Below, piece after piece: positions 25,821 through 35,798 of a DNA stretch of 64,000 bases. The notes under the pieces are model-generated. The model saw nothing but the letters and a program-made list of their open reading frames with translations, made no database searches and was not told where the DNA came from. How positions within the stretch are numbered: the stretch's first letter is position 1; each line of letters starts with the position of its first letter. Both the position numbers and the translations under genes were made by a program. The DNA lies in assembly GCA_934660915.1 (NCBI GenBank), contig CAKUIF010000001.1, positions 186,001-250,000 on the forward strand. Direction: 5' to 3'. Source of the stretch: an uncultured Olsenella sp. (GTDB lineage Bacteria > Actinomycetota > Coriobacteriia > Coriobacteriales > Atopobiaceae).

Positions 25821-25905
25821 GGGACAAAAGGGACGGGGTATTCTGTCCCAACTTGTGGAGACGCTCCACATCTTGGGACAGAATACCCCGTCCCTTTTGT
25901 CCCAA
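25819..25905. repeat. 87-bp nested palindrome (TTGGGACA family)
   Basis: Arms of 33 bp at 25819-25851 and 25873-25905 are perfectly complementary. Each arm is itself bordered by TTGGGACA and TGTCCCAA, and the centre holds GTGGAG-ACG-CTCCAC. The core inside each arm is GGGACGGGGTATTC. Nothing indicates coding. Confidence 0.9.
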
Positions 25906-25912
25906 CTTACGC

Positions 25913-25940
25913 TTGACGTATGAATAGATGCTCATATAAT
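25913..25940 (+). promoter_or_regulatory. Promoter and SmtB-type operator of the metal-export module
   Basis: TTGACG (25913-25918) and TATAAT (25935-25940) are separated by 16 bp. The spacer holds the inverted repeat TATGA-N8-TCATA (25919-25936), the half-site type bound by ArsR/SmtB repressors. The same repeat occurs before the ATPase gene at 26625. Confidence 0.8.
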
Positions 25941-25965
25941 CATTTTTAAGCGAAAGGAGCCCGAT

Positions 25966-26301
25966 ATGTGTGAAGAGCCCAAAGGCCCCATCCCCGTCGG
26001 AGAGGCACTCGAGGAGCTGCCGGACGAGGAGCTGCTCTACGACCTCGCCGACCTCTTCAAGGTCTTCTCGGACACGACCCGCATAAAGATCCTCTTTGCC
26101 CTCATGGGACGCGAGCTGTGCGTCGCCGACATCGCCGAGGCCACCGGCTCCACCCAATCGGCCGTCTCCCACCAGCTGCGCACGCTCAAGCAGGCTCACC
26201 TCGTCAAGTTCGAGCGCGACGGCCGCAACATCGTCTACTCGCTCGCCGACAACCACGTCTACACCATGCTCAACCAGGGCATGAGCCACATCTGCGAATA
26301 A
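25966..26301 (+). CDS. ArsR/SmtB-family metal-responsive repressor
   Basis: A 111-residue winged-helix protein: LFKVFSDTTRIKILFALMGRE, then the recognition helices DIAEATGSTQSAVSHQLRTLK and the wing FERDGRNIVYSLAD. The alpha3 site reads ELCVADIAE (one Cys) and the C-terminal helix has DNHVYTMLNQGMSHICE, with the Asp-x-His...His ligands of alpha5 zinc sites as in SmtB/CzrA. It probably senses Zn, Cd or Co and represses its own operon and the ATPase gene. AAAGGAG precedes the ATG. Confidence 0.88.
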   Translation: MCEEPKGPIPVGEALEELPDEELLYDLADLFKVFSDTTRIKILFALMGRELCVADIAEATGSTQSAVSHQLRTLKQAHLVKFERDGRNIVYSLADNHVYTMLNQGMSHICE

Positions 26302-26350
26302 GGTCGGGACGGACGCCCGTGCCCGCCCCCAGCATTAGAAAGGCATTGCC

Positions 26351-26569
26351 ATGAAGAAGTCCTTCAAGCTCGACGAGATCGACTGCGCCAACTGCGCCCG
26401 TGAGCTCGAAGACGAGCTCGCGAAGCTCGACGGCGTCAAGTCCGTGTCCGTGAACTTCATGACCCAGAAGCTCACCCTCGAGGCCGACGACGCCGAGTTC
26501 GACGCCGTGCTCGACCGCGTCGTCGACTTCACCGCCGACGCCGAGCCCGACTGCGAGATCATCCGCTAA
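26351..26569 (+). CDS. Heavy-metal-associated (HMA) domain protein
   Basis: A 72-residue ferredoxin-like metal-binding protein with the motif IDCANCARELED (CxxC at residues 12-15). It is a free-standing version of the HMA domain that usually forms the N-terminus of P-type ATPases, and the ATPase encoded next lacks this domain. The acidic, DxxC-like setting suits Zn/Cd binding more than Cu. It likely delivers or buffers metal for the exporter. Confidence 0.88.
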   Translation: MKKSFKLDEIDCANCARELEDELAKLDGVKSVSVNFMTQKLTLEADDAEFDAVLDRVVDFTADAEPDCEIIR

Positions 26570-26577
26570 TCAGCCCT

Positions 26578-26612
26578 CCCCTGCCGCCGGCGCCCGCGCG
26601 GCAGGGGCTTTT
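26578..26612 (+). terminator. Intra-operon terminator before the ATPase gene
   Basis: Perfect 10-bp arms CCCCTGCCGC / GCGGCAGGGG with CTTTTCG after them. It separates the repressor/HMA transcript from the ATPase, which has its own operator. Confidence 0.75.
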
Positions 26613-26624
26613 CGCACCGTAATC

Positions 26625-26646
26625 TATGAACGGTTGCTCATACATT
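26625..26646 (+). promoter_or_regulatory. Second ArsR operator, before the ATPase gene
   Basis: TATGA-N8-TCATA at 26625-26642 repeats the operator seen at 25919. A TACATT stands at the same offset as the TATAAT of the first promoter; the -35 position (GTAATC) is weak. Confidence 0.65.
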
Positions 26647-26670
26647 CAGAATTTTGGAGATGAACGCACC

Positions 26671-28605
<1,935 letters not shown>

Positions 28606-28660
28606 GCGCGCGGCGGCCGGCCGGCGGACCACCGGACAAGCATCGTGCGAGCAGATCGCC

Positions 28661-28697
28661 CCCGGGCTTCTATGTAAAGAAACCCGGGACGTTTTTT
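28661..28697 (+). terminator. Terminator of the P-type ATPase gene
   Basis: CCCGGGCTTCT pairs with AGAAACCCGGG (one mismatch), followed by ACGTTTTTTG. Confidence 0.85.
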
Positions 28698-28881
28698 GTT
28701 ACCGAAAAAAAGGGAAGCCCTCGCCGGAGAAAGGGGAAACGGCGAGGGCTACAAGGAAAGAAGGTATTTATCTTGTTCCCGCTGTTGTCCGGCTCAAACA
28801 CCCGAAAGTTAAGTCCACATTCCCGCCACGTCCCCTCCACGCCCGCAACACAAACCCGCGAATCCAGTCAGGCAAAAATGA

Positions 28882-28936
28882 CTGCCAAATCAGACAGGCT
28901 GGAAATGCAGCTATTTCAGCCTGTCTGATTTGGCAG
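28882..28936. repeat. CAAATCAGACAGG palindrome
   Basis: Perfect 20-bp arms CTGCCAAATCAGACAGGCTG at 28882-28901 and the complement at 28917-28936. The same unit appears once, with a diverged partner, in the 3' end of the cysteine desulfurase gene (51976-52017). Confidence 0.9.
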
Positions 28937-28981
28937 GCCGAACGCTACCATGGTGTGCATACGCCAAAAAGAAGGAGCCCC

Positions 28982-30991
28982 ATGACCCACGCCCGCCGCC
29001 AAGACAAGCCGACCCCGCAGCGCCCGCCGCGCGAGGCGTTTCTCCCCGTCTCCCGAGCCGATATGGACGCCCGCGGCTGGGACCAGTGCGACTTCGTCTA
29101 CGTCTGCGGCGACGCCTACGTCGACCACCCGAGCTTCGGCATGTCCATCATTTCCCGCACGCTCGAGGCCCACGGCTACAAAGTCGGCATCATCTGCCAG
29201 CCCGACTGGCACGACCCGAAGAGCATCTCGGTCCTGGGCGAGCCGCGCCTCGCCTTCCTAGTCTCTGCCGGCAACATGGACTCCATGGTCAACCACTACA
29301 CCGTGGCCAAGCGCCGCCGCGGCAAGGACTTCTACACCCCCGGCGGCCGCATGGGCGCCCGACCCGACCACGCCGTCGTGGTCTACTCCAACCTGATCCG
29401 ACGAACCTACAAGCACGTCCCCATCGTGCTCGGCGGCATCGAGGCGAGCCTGCGGCGCCTGGCGCACTACGACTACTGGTCCGACTCGCTCAAGCGCTCC
29501 GTCCTTCTTGACTCCGGCGCCGACCTGCTCCTGTACGGCATGGGCGAGCGCTCCATCGTCGAGATGGCCGAGGCCTTGGACGGCGGCATCCCCATGGACC
29601 AGGTCACCTGGATCGCCGGCTCGGCGTACAAGGCGCGCTCGCTCGACGACGTCTACGACTACGAGCTTCTTCCCAGCTACGACGAGCTGGTCGCGGACCG
29701 GCTCAACTACGCGCGGAGCTTCGCCGTGCAGTACCGCAACATGGACTCGATCTCCGCGAGCCGCCTCGTGGAGCCCTACCCCAAAGACAACCTCTACGTC
29801 GTCCAGAACCCGCCGTCGGCGCCCCTCTCGACGCCTGAGCTCGACGCCGTCTACGAGCTGCCCTATGCGCGCGCCTGGCACCCGGACTACGACGCCGCGG
29901 GCGGCGTGCCGGCGTTCGACTTCGACGAGGTCCGCTTCTCGATAGCCGCCAACCGCGGCTGTTTCGGCGAGTGCAGCTTCTGCGCCATCACCTTCCACCA
30001 GAGCCGCGTCGTGCAGGTGCGCAGCCACGACAGCGTCATGGCCGAGGCCCGCGCCCTCACGCAGGACCCGACCTTCAAGGGCTATATCACCGACGTAGGC
30101 GGCCCCACCGCCAACTTCGGGCGCTCCGCCTGCGACAAGCAGGCCACCCGCGGCGTGTGCTCGAACCGCCGCTGTATGTGGCCCGAGCTCTGCCGCAACA
30201 TGGTCGTCGAGGAGGACTCCTACGCCGACCTCCTGCGCGACCTGCGCCAGCTCCCCGGCGTAAAGAAGGTCTTCGTGCGCTCCGGCGTCCGCTTCGACTA
30301 CGCCTTGGCCGACAAGTCCGACAAGTTCCTCAACGAGCTCATTCGCCACCACGTGAGCGGCCAGCTGCGCCTGGCCCCCGAGCACGTGAGCGACACGGTG
30401 CTCGCCGCCATGGGCAAGCCCAAGCGAGCCGTCTACGAGGCGTTCTGCCGCCGCTTCGAGCGCGCGACGAAGGCCGCCGGACTCGAGCAGTACGTGGTCC
30501 CCTACCTCATCAGCTCCCACCCCGGCTCCACGATGAAGGAGGCCGTCGAGCTCGCCGAGGCCGTGCGCGACATGGGCTACATGCCCGAGCAGGTGCAGGA
30601 CTTCTACCCCACGCCCTCGACCATGAGCACGTGCATGTTCTACACCGGCGTCGACCCGCGCGACATGCAGCCCATCTACGTGCCGCGCGACCCGCACGAG
30701 AAGGCGATGCAGCGCGCGCTCATCCAGTACCGCAAGCCCGAGAACTGGAAGCTCGTCCACGAGGCGCTCATGCGCGCCGGCCGCCAGGACCTCATCGGCT
30801 TCGGCCCCAAGTGCCTGATCCGGCCCTACCCGCCCAAGCCCTCCGCCGCGGGCGGACGCGCCGGCGCAAAGAAGGGCACGGCCAAGAAGGGCTCCGGCTC
30901 GCAAGCCCCCGGCACAAAGAAGGCCACCTCCGGAAAGAAACCCGCCGCAGGTCAGCGACGCAAGCCGAGCGGCCCTCACAAGGCCAAGTAA
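28982..30991 (+). CDS. YgiQ family radical SAM protein
   Basis: A 669-residue protein. The radical SAM cluster motif is NRGCFGECSFCAITFHQ (CxxxCxxC, about residues 325-335). The family-typical N-terminal GDAYVDHPSFG and GGIEASLRRLAHYDYW segments are present, and later VRSGVRFDY and EHVSDTVLAAMGKP. The YgiQ family is widespread and its reaction is not established. After residue 615 a low-complexity tail rich in Lys, Ala and Gly extends the protein, as in many members. AAGGAG precedes the chosen ATG. Confidence 0.92.
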   Translation: MTHARRQDKPTPQRPPREAFLPVSRADMDARGWDQCDFVYVCGDAYVDHPSFGMSIISRTLEAHGYKVGIICQPDWHDPKSISVLGEPRLAFLVSAGNMDSMVNHYTVAKRRRGKDFYTPGGRMGARPDHAVVVYSNLIRRTYKHVPIVLGGIEASLRRLAHYDYWSDSLKRSVLLDSGADLLLYGMGERSIVEMAEALDGGIPMDQVTWIAGSAYKARSLDDVYDYELLPSYDELVADRLNYARSFAVQYRNMDSISASRLVEPYPKDNLYVVQNPPSAPLSTPELDAVYELPYARAWHPDYDAAGGVPAFDFDEVRFSIAANRGCFGECSFCAITFHQSRVVQVRSHDSVMAEARALTQDPTFKGYITDVGGPTANFGRSACDKQATRGVCSNRRCMWPELCRNMVVEEDSYADLLRDLRQLPGVKKVFVRSGVRFDYALADKSDKFLNELIRHHVSGQLRLAPEHVSDTVLAAMGKPKRAVYEAFCRRFERATKAAGLEQYVVPYLISSHPGSTMKEAVELAEAVRDMGYMPEQVQDFYPTPSTMSTCMFYTGVDPRDMQPIYVPRDPHEKAMQRALIQYRKPENWKLVHEALMRAGRQDLIGFGPKCLIRPYPPKPSAAGGRAGAKKGTAKKGSGSQAPGTKKATSGKKPAAGQRRKPSGPHKAK

Positions 30992-31126
30992 GCTGCAGCC
31001 CTCGTGTGGATAGCCGGCGTAAGGACTTCTTGCCCTCGCCTGCGCTGCGCAACCATGGCAAACTAGGTTCTCGGCCGCCACGGCTCCATGAAACTCCGAG
31101 CACCCCTTGAATTGAGGCATCACCAC

Positions 31127-31546
31127 ATGATCCGCGACATCGTCCGCTCCCCCATGCTGCTCCGCACGCCGAGCGAGCCCGCGGTCGAGCACTCCTCGCT
31201 CGACGCCGCCGTGGGCCAAGACCTTCTGGACACGCTCGCCGCCCATGCCGACGAGTGCGTTGGCATGGCCGCGAACATGATCGGCCAGCACAGGCGCATC
31301 ATCGTCGTGGCCAACGGCGCACGCCACATGCTCATGCACAACCCCGAGATCCTCGAGGCCGCCGGCCCCTACGAGACCGAGGAGGGCTGCCTCTCGCTCG
31401 AGGGCACCCGCCCCTGCAAGCGTTACCGGCGCATCAAGGTGCGCTACCTCGACGAATGCTGGACCGAGCGCACCTTCACCTTCACGGGCTACGTCGCCGA
31501 GATCATCCAGCACGAGATCGACCACTGTAACGGCGTTCTCATTTAG
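31127..31546 (+). CDS. def: Peptide deformylase
   Basis: A 139-residue metalloenzyme that removes the formyl group from nascent peptides. The three family motifs are present: GMAANMIG (residues 46-53, a variant of GxGxAAxQxG), EEGCLSL (85-91, metal-binding Cys) and QHEIDHCNG (128-136, two metal-binding His and the catalytic Glu). It is short and lacks a C-terminal extension, and motif 1 lacks the usual Gln, so it may be a divergent second deformylase rather than the main one. Confidence 0.85.
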   Translation: MIRDIVRSPMLLRTPSEPAVEHSSLDAAVGQDLLDTLAAHADECVGMAANMIGQHRRIIVVANGARHMLMHNPEILEAAGPYETEEGCLSLEGTRPCKRYRRIKVRYLDECWTERTFTFTGYVAEIIQHEIDHCNGVLI

Positions 31547-31580
31547 CGGTGCGGGCCCACGGGGCAAGAAGTACTTCTCT

Positions 31581-31648
31581 CTAACTCCCATGCGGCGGAC
31601 GCATCCGACCGGTTTTCGGCCCAGATGCGTCCGCCGCATGGGAGTTAG
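31581..31648. repeat. CTAACTCCCATGCGG palindrome
   Basis: Perfect 25-bp arms at 31581-31605 and 31624-31648 with an 18-base loop (CGACCGGTTTTCGGCCCA), between convergent deformylase and ligase genes. No T-run follows. It may stop transcription from both sides, but the architecture equals that of the other intergenic palindromes in the window. Confidence 0.9.
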
Positions 31649-31667
31649 TCAGTTTTTGAGCCAGCGG

Positions 31668-32723
31668 CTACTCGGCGAGCCTGGCGATGATGAGGTCCTG
31701 GAGGGCGTCGCCCAGCTCGTGGCCGGCAACGCGCATCATCTGCGGGAAGCGGCTGTAGTAGGTGAGGCCCGGCGTGGAGTTGACCTCGTTGAAGACGACC
31801 TCGCCCTCGGGCGTGACAAAGAGGTCCACGCGCGCGAAGCCCTCGCAGCCGAGCGCCTCGTACACGCGCTTGCCGGCCTCCTTGACGCGGGCGAGCAGCT
31901 CCGGCTCAAGGTCGGAGGGGCAGCGGAGCTCGGTGTTGGCGCCCGGGTCCTTCTCGAGGTGGATGCGGAAGAACCCGTCGCCCTTCACGACGATCTGGTC
32001 GACCTCGCCCATGTGGATGCCGTGGACGGTGTCGCCAACGACGGCGCAGCCCACCTCGTCGCCGACGATGGCCTCCTCGACCGCGACCTTGTTGTCGAGC
32101 GAGAACGCCGTGGTGAGCGCCTTCTGGTAGCTCGCCTCGTCGGTTGCCTTCGAGACGCCGATCGACGAGCCGCCGCGCGCCGGCTTGACGAAGACGGGGA
32201 AGCCGCCGCAGGCCTTCACGGCCGCCAGGGCCTCGGACACGGTGGAGCCGCGGTAGAGGACCTCGCACTTGGGCGAGCGGACGCCGGCGGCCGCGGCGAG
32301 GCGGTGGCTCGCGTCCTTGTCCATGCAGACGGCACTCGCGAGCACGCCGCAGCCGACGTAGGGGATGCCACAGGTCTCGAGCGCGCCCTGGAGGGTGCCG
32401 TCCTCCCCGCCCTGGCCGTGGAGGACGGGAAGCGCCACGTCGACGGGCAGCGGCTTTATGCCCCCATCATGGATAACAAAGAAGCCGCCGGCCTTCTCGC
32501 CCATGCCGGGGATGAGCGCGATCTTCTCGACGTCATGGGTGTGCCATCTGCCGGTCACGTCGGCGGGGTCGCCCGTGTAGTGGAGCCACTCGCCTTCCTT
32601 CGTGATGCCGATGAGCGTGAGCTCGAAGCGGCCGGCGAGCGCGCGGATGACGTTGTCGGCGGACTTGCAGGAGACGTCGTGCTCGGTGGAGATTCCGCCA
32701 AAGAGAATCGCGACCTTGATCAT
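31668..32723 (-). CDS. D-alanine-D-alanine/D-lactate ligase, VanA-like
   Basis: A 351-residue ATP-grasp ligase of peptidoglycan synthesis, with LFGGISTEHDVSCKSA, VLHGQGGEDGTLQG, VFVKPARGGSSIGVSK and NEVNSTPGLTYYSRFPQMM. The omega loop and its surroundings read MGEVDQIVVKGDGFFRIHLEK, close to VanA/VanB (GEVDQI...FRIHQE), not to Ddl (KY..) or VanC (FFDFEEKY). In VanA the His of this loop favours D-lactate. I infer a D-Ala-D-Lac-type or ambiguous enzyme. No vanH or vanX gene is adjacent. The start at 32723 begins the family-conserved MIKVAILFGG. Confidence 0.85.
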   Translation of the reverse strand: MIKVAILFGGISTEHDVSCKSADNVIRALAGRFELTLIGITKEGEWLHYTGDPADVTGRWHTHDVEKIALIPGMGEKAGGFFVIHDGGIKPLPVDVALPVLHGQGGEDGTLQGALETCGIPYVGCGVLASAVCMDKDASHRLAAAAGVRSPKCEVLYRGSTVSEALAAVKACGGFPVFVKPARGGSSIGVSKATDEASYQKALTTAFSLDNKVAVEEAIVGDEVGCAVVGDTVHGIHMGEVDQIVVKGDGFFRIHLEKDPGANTELRCPSDLEPELLARVKEAGKRVYEALGCEGFARVDLFVTPEGEVVFNEVNSTPGLTYYSRFPQMMRVAGHELGDALQDLIIARLAE

Positions 32724-32861
32724 GGGGAGACCTTTCTGCGTCGTTAGCCAATTCCGTTTCATGATACGCCACGGGTGCGCAGCCGCGGTTTTTGGACCCC
32801 GACGCACCGCCTGGGCGCCCGTATTTGTCGGCGCACGGCCGTCTGTCCGAGCTTTCTTGCC

Positions 32862-32988
32862 TTAGTGGGTGAACAAAACGGCACCCTGCGAAGTATCGCA
32901 AAATCAGCCAACGCATCTACCTGCGGTTTTGCAAGATGCATCGCAATGGATACTCGCCCTAACCGCATTTTGTTCACCCACTAAGGAG
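32862..32988. repeat. Long imperfect palindrome (TTAGTGGGTGAAC family)
   Basis: Outer arms CTTAGTGGGTGAACAAAA and its complement lie about 126 bp apart at the two ends. Inside, GCGAAGTATC and GATACTCGC and a pair of CGCAAAA/GGTTTTGC blocks give a second level of complementarity. It fills the gap between the ligase and MarR genes. Confidence 0.8.
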
Positions 32989-33055
32989 TTTTTGCGGCGG
33001 CACGCCGAAAAGCACAGCCAAACGCATGGTCGCGGCCGCTCGTCCGGCAGAAATG

Positions 33056-33514
33056 CTAGTCGCCGTACTCGCTCTGCGCGCCGAGGCTCGCGGCGACCCG
33101 GCCAAGCAGGTCGACGAGCTGGCCTTTCTCGCGCTCGTCGAGGCACGACAGCGCTGCCGCGTTCCACTCCTCCATGAGCGAGACGACAAAAGAGAACGCC
33201 TCCGCGCCCCCGTCGGTGAGGTACAGGAGGTTCGAGCGCCTATCGGTCGGGTTGGGGCGCCGGTCCATAAGGCCCGCCTCCACGAGCTTGGCAACGGATC
33301 TGGTGGAGTATCCAACATCGACGCAGAGAGCATTGTTCATCTCGGTCTGCGTGCACCCCTCGTGCGTTCCCACGTAAAGCACGAAGTACATGAGGCCCTG
33401 CGTGAGCCCGACCTCCTTGAGCCGCGCGGCGCAGTTGGCCTGGAAATGATGGCGAAGTCCCGTGACGAGGAGGGCAAACTGCCGTTTTTTGGTTGTCTCC
33501 TCAAGATTGCTCAT
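33056..33514 (-). CDS. MarR family transcriptional regulator
   Basis: A protein of about 152 residues with the MarR winged helix: GLTQGLMYFVLYVGTHEGCTQ, then the recognition part DVGYSTRSVAKLVEAGLMDRR and the wing DRRSNLLYLTDGG. Ligand and targets are unknown; the divergent neighbour is not adjacent, since the next gene is on the same strand. The start is uncertain: I use MSNLEETTKK at 33514, but in-frame starts at 33538 and 33553 exist, and none has a strong ribosome site. Confidence 0.82.
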   Translation of the reverse strand: MSNLEETTKKRQFALLVTGLRHHFQANCAARLKEVGLTQGLMYFVLYVGTHEGCTQTEMNNALCVDVGYSTRSVAKLVEAGLMDRRPNPTDRRSNLLYLTDGGAEAFSFVVSLMEEWNAAALSCLDEREKGQLVDLLGRVAASLGAQSEYGD

Positions 33515-33662
33515 TCCCGGAACCCCGGAGCTCGCCATTCTTTCCACCCCCACAAAGAAGGGCGCACCGACCGGCGGGCGCGCCCACGATACCAGCGGGG
33601 CCTATCTTAACCGAATGAGCCCAGCCCCCTTGCGGCGCCCGCCGCCCTCTCTGGAACGCGCG

Positions 33663-34541
33663 TCACGCCCAGACGGTCATGGCAAGCGTCGCGGCGACGA
33701 TGAGGGCAAGCCCCGCGGCGGCGCGGCGGCTCAGGCGCTCGCCGAGGACGAGGCGCGCGAAGGCGATCGACACGAGGATCGAGAGCTTGTCGATCTGCAC
33801 GACGACACTCACCTGCCCCGCTTGCACCGCATAGTAGTAAAAGAGCCACGACGCGCCCGTTGCCACGCCCGAGGCGCAGATGAACCCCAGCTCGCGGCGG
33901 TCAATCGTGTGCACGAGGCCGAGCTTGCCGCGGCACGCGACGATGGCCCACGCCATGACGAGCACAAAGCACGTGCGCACGGCTGTGGCCAGGCTCGAGT
34001 CCACGTGCTCGATGCCGACCTTGGCGAGCACCGAGGTCAGCGCCGCGAAGACCGCGGAGAGGACGGCGAGCACAAGCCAGCGGCGCCCGCCCTCGGCGGC
34101 GCCTTGGGCTTCTTTCCGCTCAATCATGAGGAACGTCCCCGCGAGGATCACCGCCGTCGCCGCGAGCTTGACCGCGAGGTGGCTCGTCTCGCCGAACAGG
34201 ACGATGGCAAGAAGGACCGAGAGCGCCGTCGACGACTTGTCGATGGGCACGACCTTGTTCACGTCTCCGGCGGCGAGCGCGGCGAAGTAGCAAATCCAGC
34301 TCGCGCCCGTAGCCAGACCGGAGAGCCCCAGGAAGAAGTACGAGCGTGGGGTGATGGCCGCGAGCGCCGCCGGCACATCGCCCACCGAGATCGCCGCCAT
34401 GAGCCAGCTGAAGGCGAGCACGACGGTCGTTCGCACCGCCGTGGCCACGTCGGAGTCCGTGTGCTCGATGCCCATCTTTGCCAGAATCGACGTCACGCCC
34501 GCGAACAGCGCCGACGCCGCCGCGGCAAGTATCCAATCCAT
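33663..34541 (-). CDS. EamA/DMT family transporter
   Basis: A 292-residue membrane protein of ten predicted helices in two repeats. Both repeats carry an almost identical opening: ALFAGVTSILAKMGIEHTDSDVATAVRT and AVFAALTSVLAKVGIEHVDSSLATAVRT (split here for illustration), followed by GASWLFYYYAVQAG and PIDKSSTALSVLLA-type elements. This is the EamA tandem of drug/metabolite transporters, probably an exporter of a small metabolite. I start at MDWILA because TTTGGAG lies upstream. Confidence 0.88.
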   Translation of the reverse strand: MDWILAAAASALFAGVTSILAKMGIEHTDSDVATAVRTTVVLAFSWLMAAISVGDVPAALAAITPRSYFFLGLSGLATGASWICYFAALAAGDVNKVVPIDKSSTALSVLLAIVLFGETSHLAVKLAATAVILAGTFLMIERKEAQGAAEGGRRWLVLAVLSAVFAALTSVLAKVGIEHVDSSLATAVRTCFVLVMAWAIVACRGKLGLVHTIDRRELGFICASGVATGASWLFYYYAVQAGQVSVVVQIDKLSILVSIAFARLVLGERLSRRAAAGLALIVAATLAMTVWA

Positions 34542-34613
34542 ATCGGTCTCCAAAAGAACGCCATCTCGCCGCTACCATAGTAGGCCTGTCAATTAGCCCC
34601 GACCCGCAAGGAT

Positions 34614-35798
34614 ATGCTCGTGACCTCGCTGCTTTTGCCCGTGATCTACCTCACGTTCGTCTCGCTCGGCCTGCCCGACTCGCTGCTCGGCTCGGCCTGG
34701 CCCGTCATGTACCCGGAGCTCGGCGCGCCCGTGGCGGCGCAGAGCGCGCTCAGCATGCTCATCAGCGCGTGCACCATCGTCTCGAGCCTCGCCACGGCCA
34801 AGCTCGTGCGCCGCTGGGGCACGGGCCGCCTCGTCGCGGCGTCGGTCGGCCTCACCGCGGCGGCGATCCTGGGGTTCTCCGCCTGCAAAGAGTTCTGGCA
34901 GCTCGTGGCTCTCACCGTCCCCTATGGCCTCGGCGCCGGCGCCATCGACTCCTCGCTCAACAACTACGTGGCCATCCACTACGGCCCGCGCCACATGAGC
35001 TGGCTGCACTGCTGCTGGGGCATCGGCACGAGCGTAGGGCCCGTTGCCATGGGCTGGGCGCTCGCGGGACCCATGAGCTGGCACGGCGGGTACCTCGTCA
35101 TCGGTATCGCGCAGGCCGTCATCACGGCGGTGCTCTTCTGCTCGCTGCCCTTGTGGAAAAGGAGCGCTGGAGAGAAGGACGAGGGCGAGTCGGCGTCGAA
35201 CGGCGCGGCCGAGAAGCCCGGCTACGGCGCGCTGCTGCGCCTGCCCGGCGCAGGCGCGGTCATCGCGTCCTTTGGCTGCTACAGCGCGCTCGAGTCGTCG
35301 TGCGGCCTTTGGATCGCGAGCCTGCTCGTGCTCGCGCGCGGCGTCGGCGAGGCCCAGGCAGCCTCGATGGTCGCGCTCTTTTACCTGGGCATCACGGCGG
35401 GGCGCTTTCTGGCGGGAGTCGTCGCCGACCGCATCGCCGGGCCGCAGATGATTCGCATCGGGCAGGGCGTCATCGCCCTGGGCATCGCGGCGCTCGCCGC
35501 GGGCGGCAGCGACACGGCGGTGCTCTCGATCGCCATCGCGCTCATCGGCCTTGGGTGCGCGCCCATCTACCCGAGCATCGTCGCGCTGACCCCGTCGCGC
35601 TTCGGCGAGGCGGCCTCCCAGGGCATGGTCAGCCTTCAGATGGCCTGCGCGTACGTGGGGTCGACCTTCTTTCCGCCCGTATGCGCGCTCGTGGTGGGCG
35701 CCGGTGGGGCCGCGTTTCTGCCATCGCTCTACGCCGCCGTGCTCGCCGCGATGATTGTGCTCGCCGAGCTCGCCAACCGCCGCTGCCGCGCGGAATAA
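34614..35798 (+). CDS. MFS transporter
   Basis: A 394-residue protein of twelve predicted helices with the MFS loop-2 type motif KLVRRWGTGRLV and the second-half counterpart VVADRIAGPQMIRIG. The pattern of FVSLGLPDSLLGSAWPVMYPELG at the start, split over helix 1, is typical of the fucose-permease-like / YfkF-like group. The substrate is unknown. It is divergent from the DMT transporter with 72 bp between the starts. A repeat array follows the gene. Confidence 0.87.
   Translation: MLVTSLLLPVIYLTFVSLGLPDSLLGSAWPVMYPELGAPVAAQSALSMLISACTIVSSLATAKLVRRWGTGRLVAASVGLTAAAILGFSACKEFWQLVALTVPYGLGAGAIDSSLNNYVAIHYGPRHMSWLHCCWGIGTSVGPVAMGWALAGPMSWHGGYLVIGIAQAVITAVLFCSLPLWKRSAGEKDEGESASNGAAEKPGYGALLRLPGAGAVIASFGCYSALESSCGLWIASLLVLARGVGEAQAASMVALFYLGITAGRFLAGVVADRIAGPQMIRIGQGVIALGIAALAAGGSDTAVLSIAIALIGLGCAPIYPSIVALTPSRFGEAASQGMVSLQMACAYVGSTFFPPVCALVVGAGGAAFLPSLYAAVLAAMIVLAELANRRCRAE

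Larger units (their letters stand above)
28606..28981. other. 376-bp gene-free gap after the ATPase
   Basis: It contains the ATPase terminator (28661-28697), a perfect 11-bp-arm hairpin at 28716-28750 (AGCCCTCGCCG / CGGCGAGGGCT), an AG-rich stretch, and the 20-bp-arm palindrome at 28882-28936. No gene or known RNA was recognised. Confidence 0.7.
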
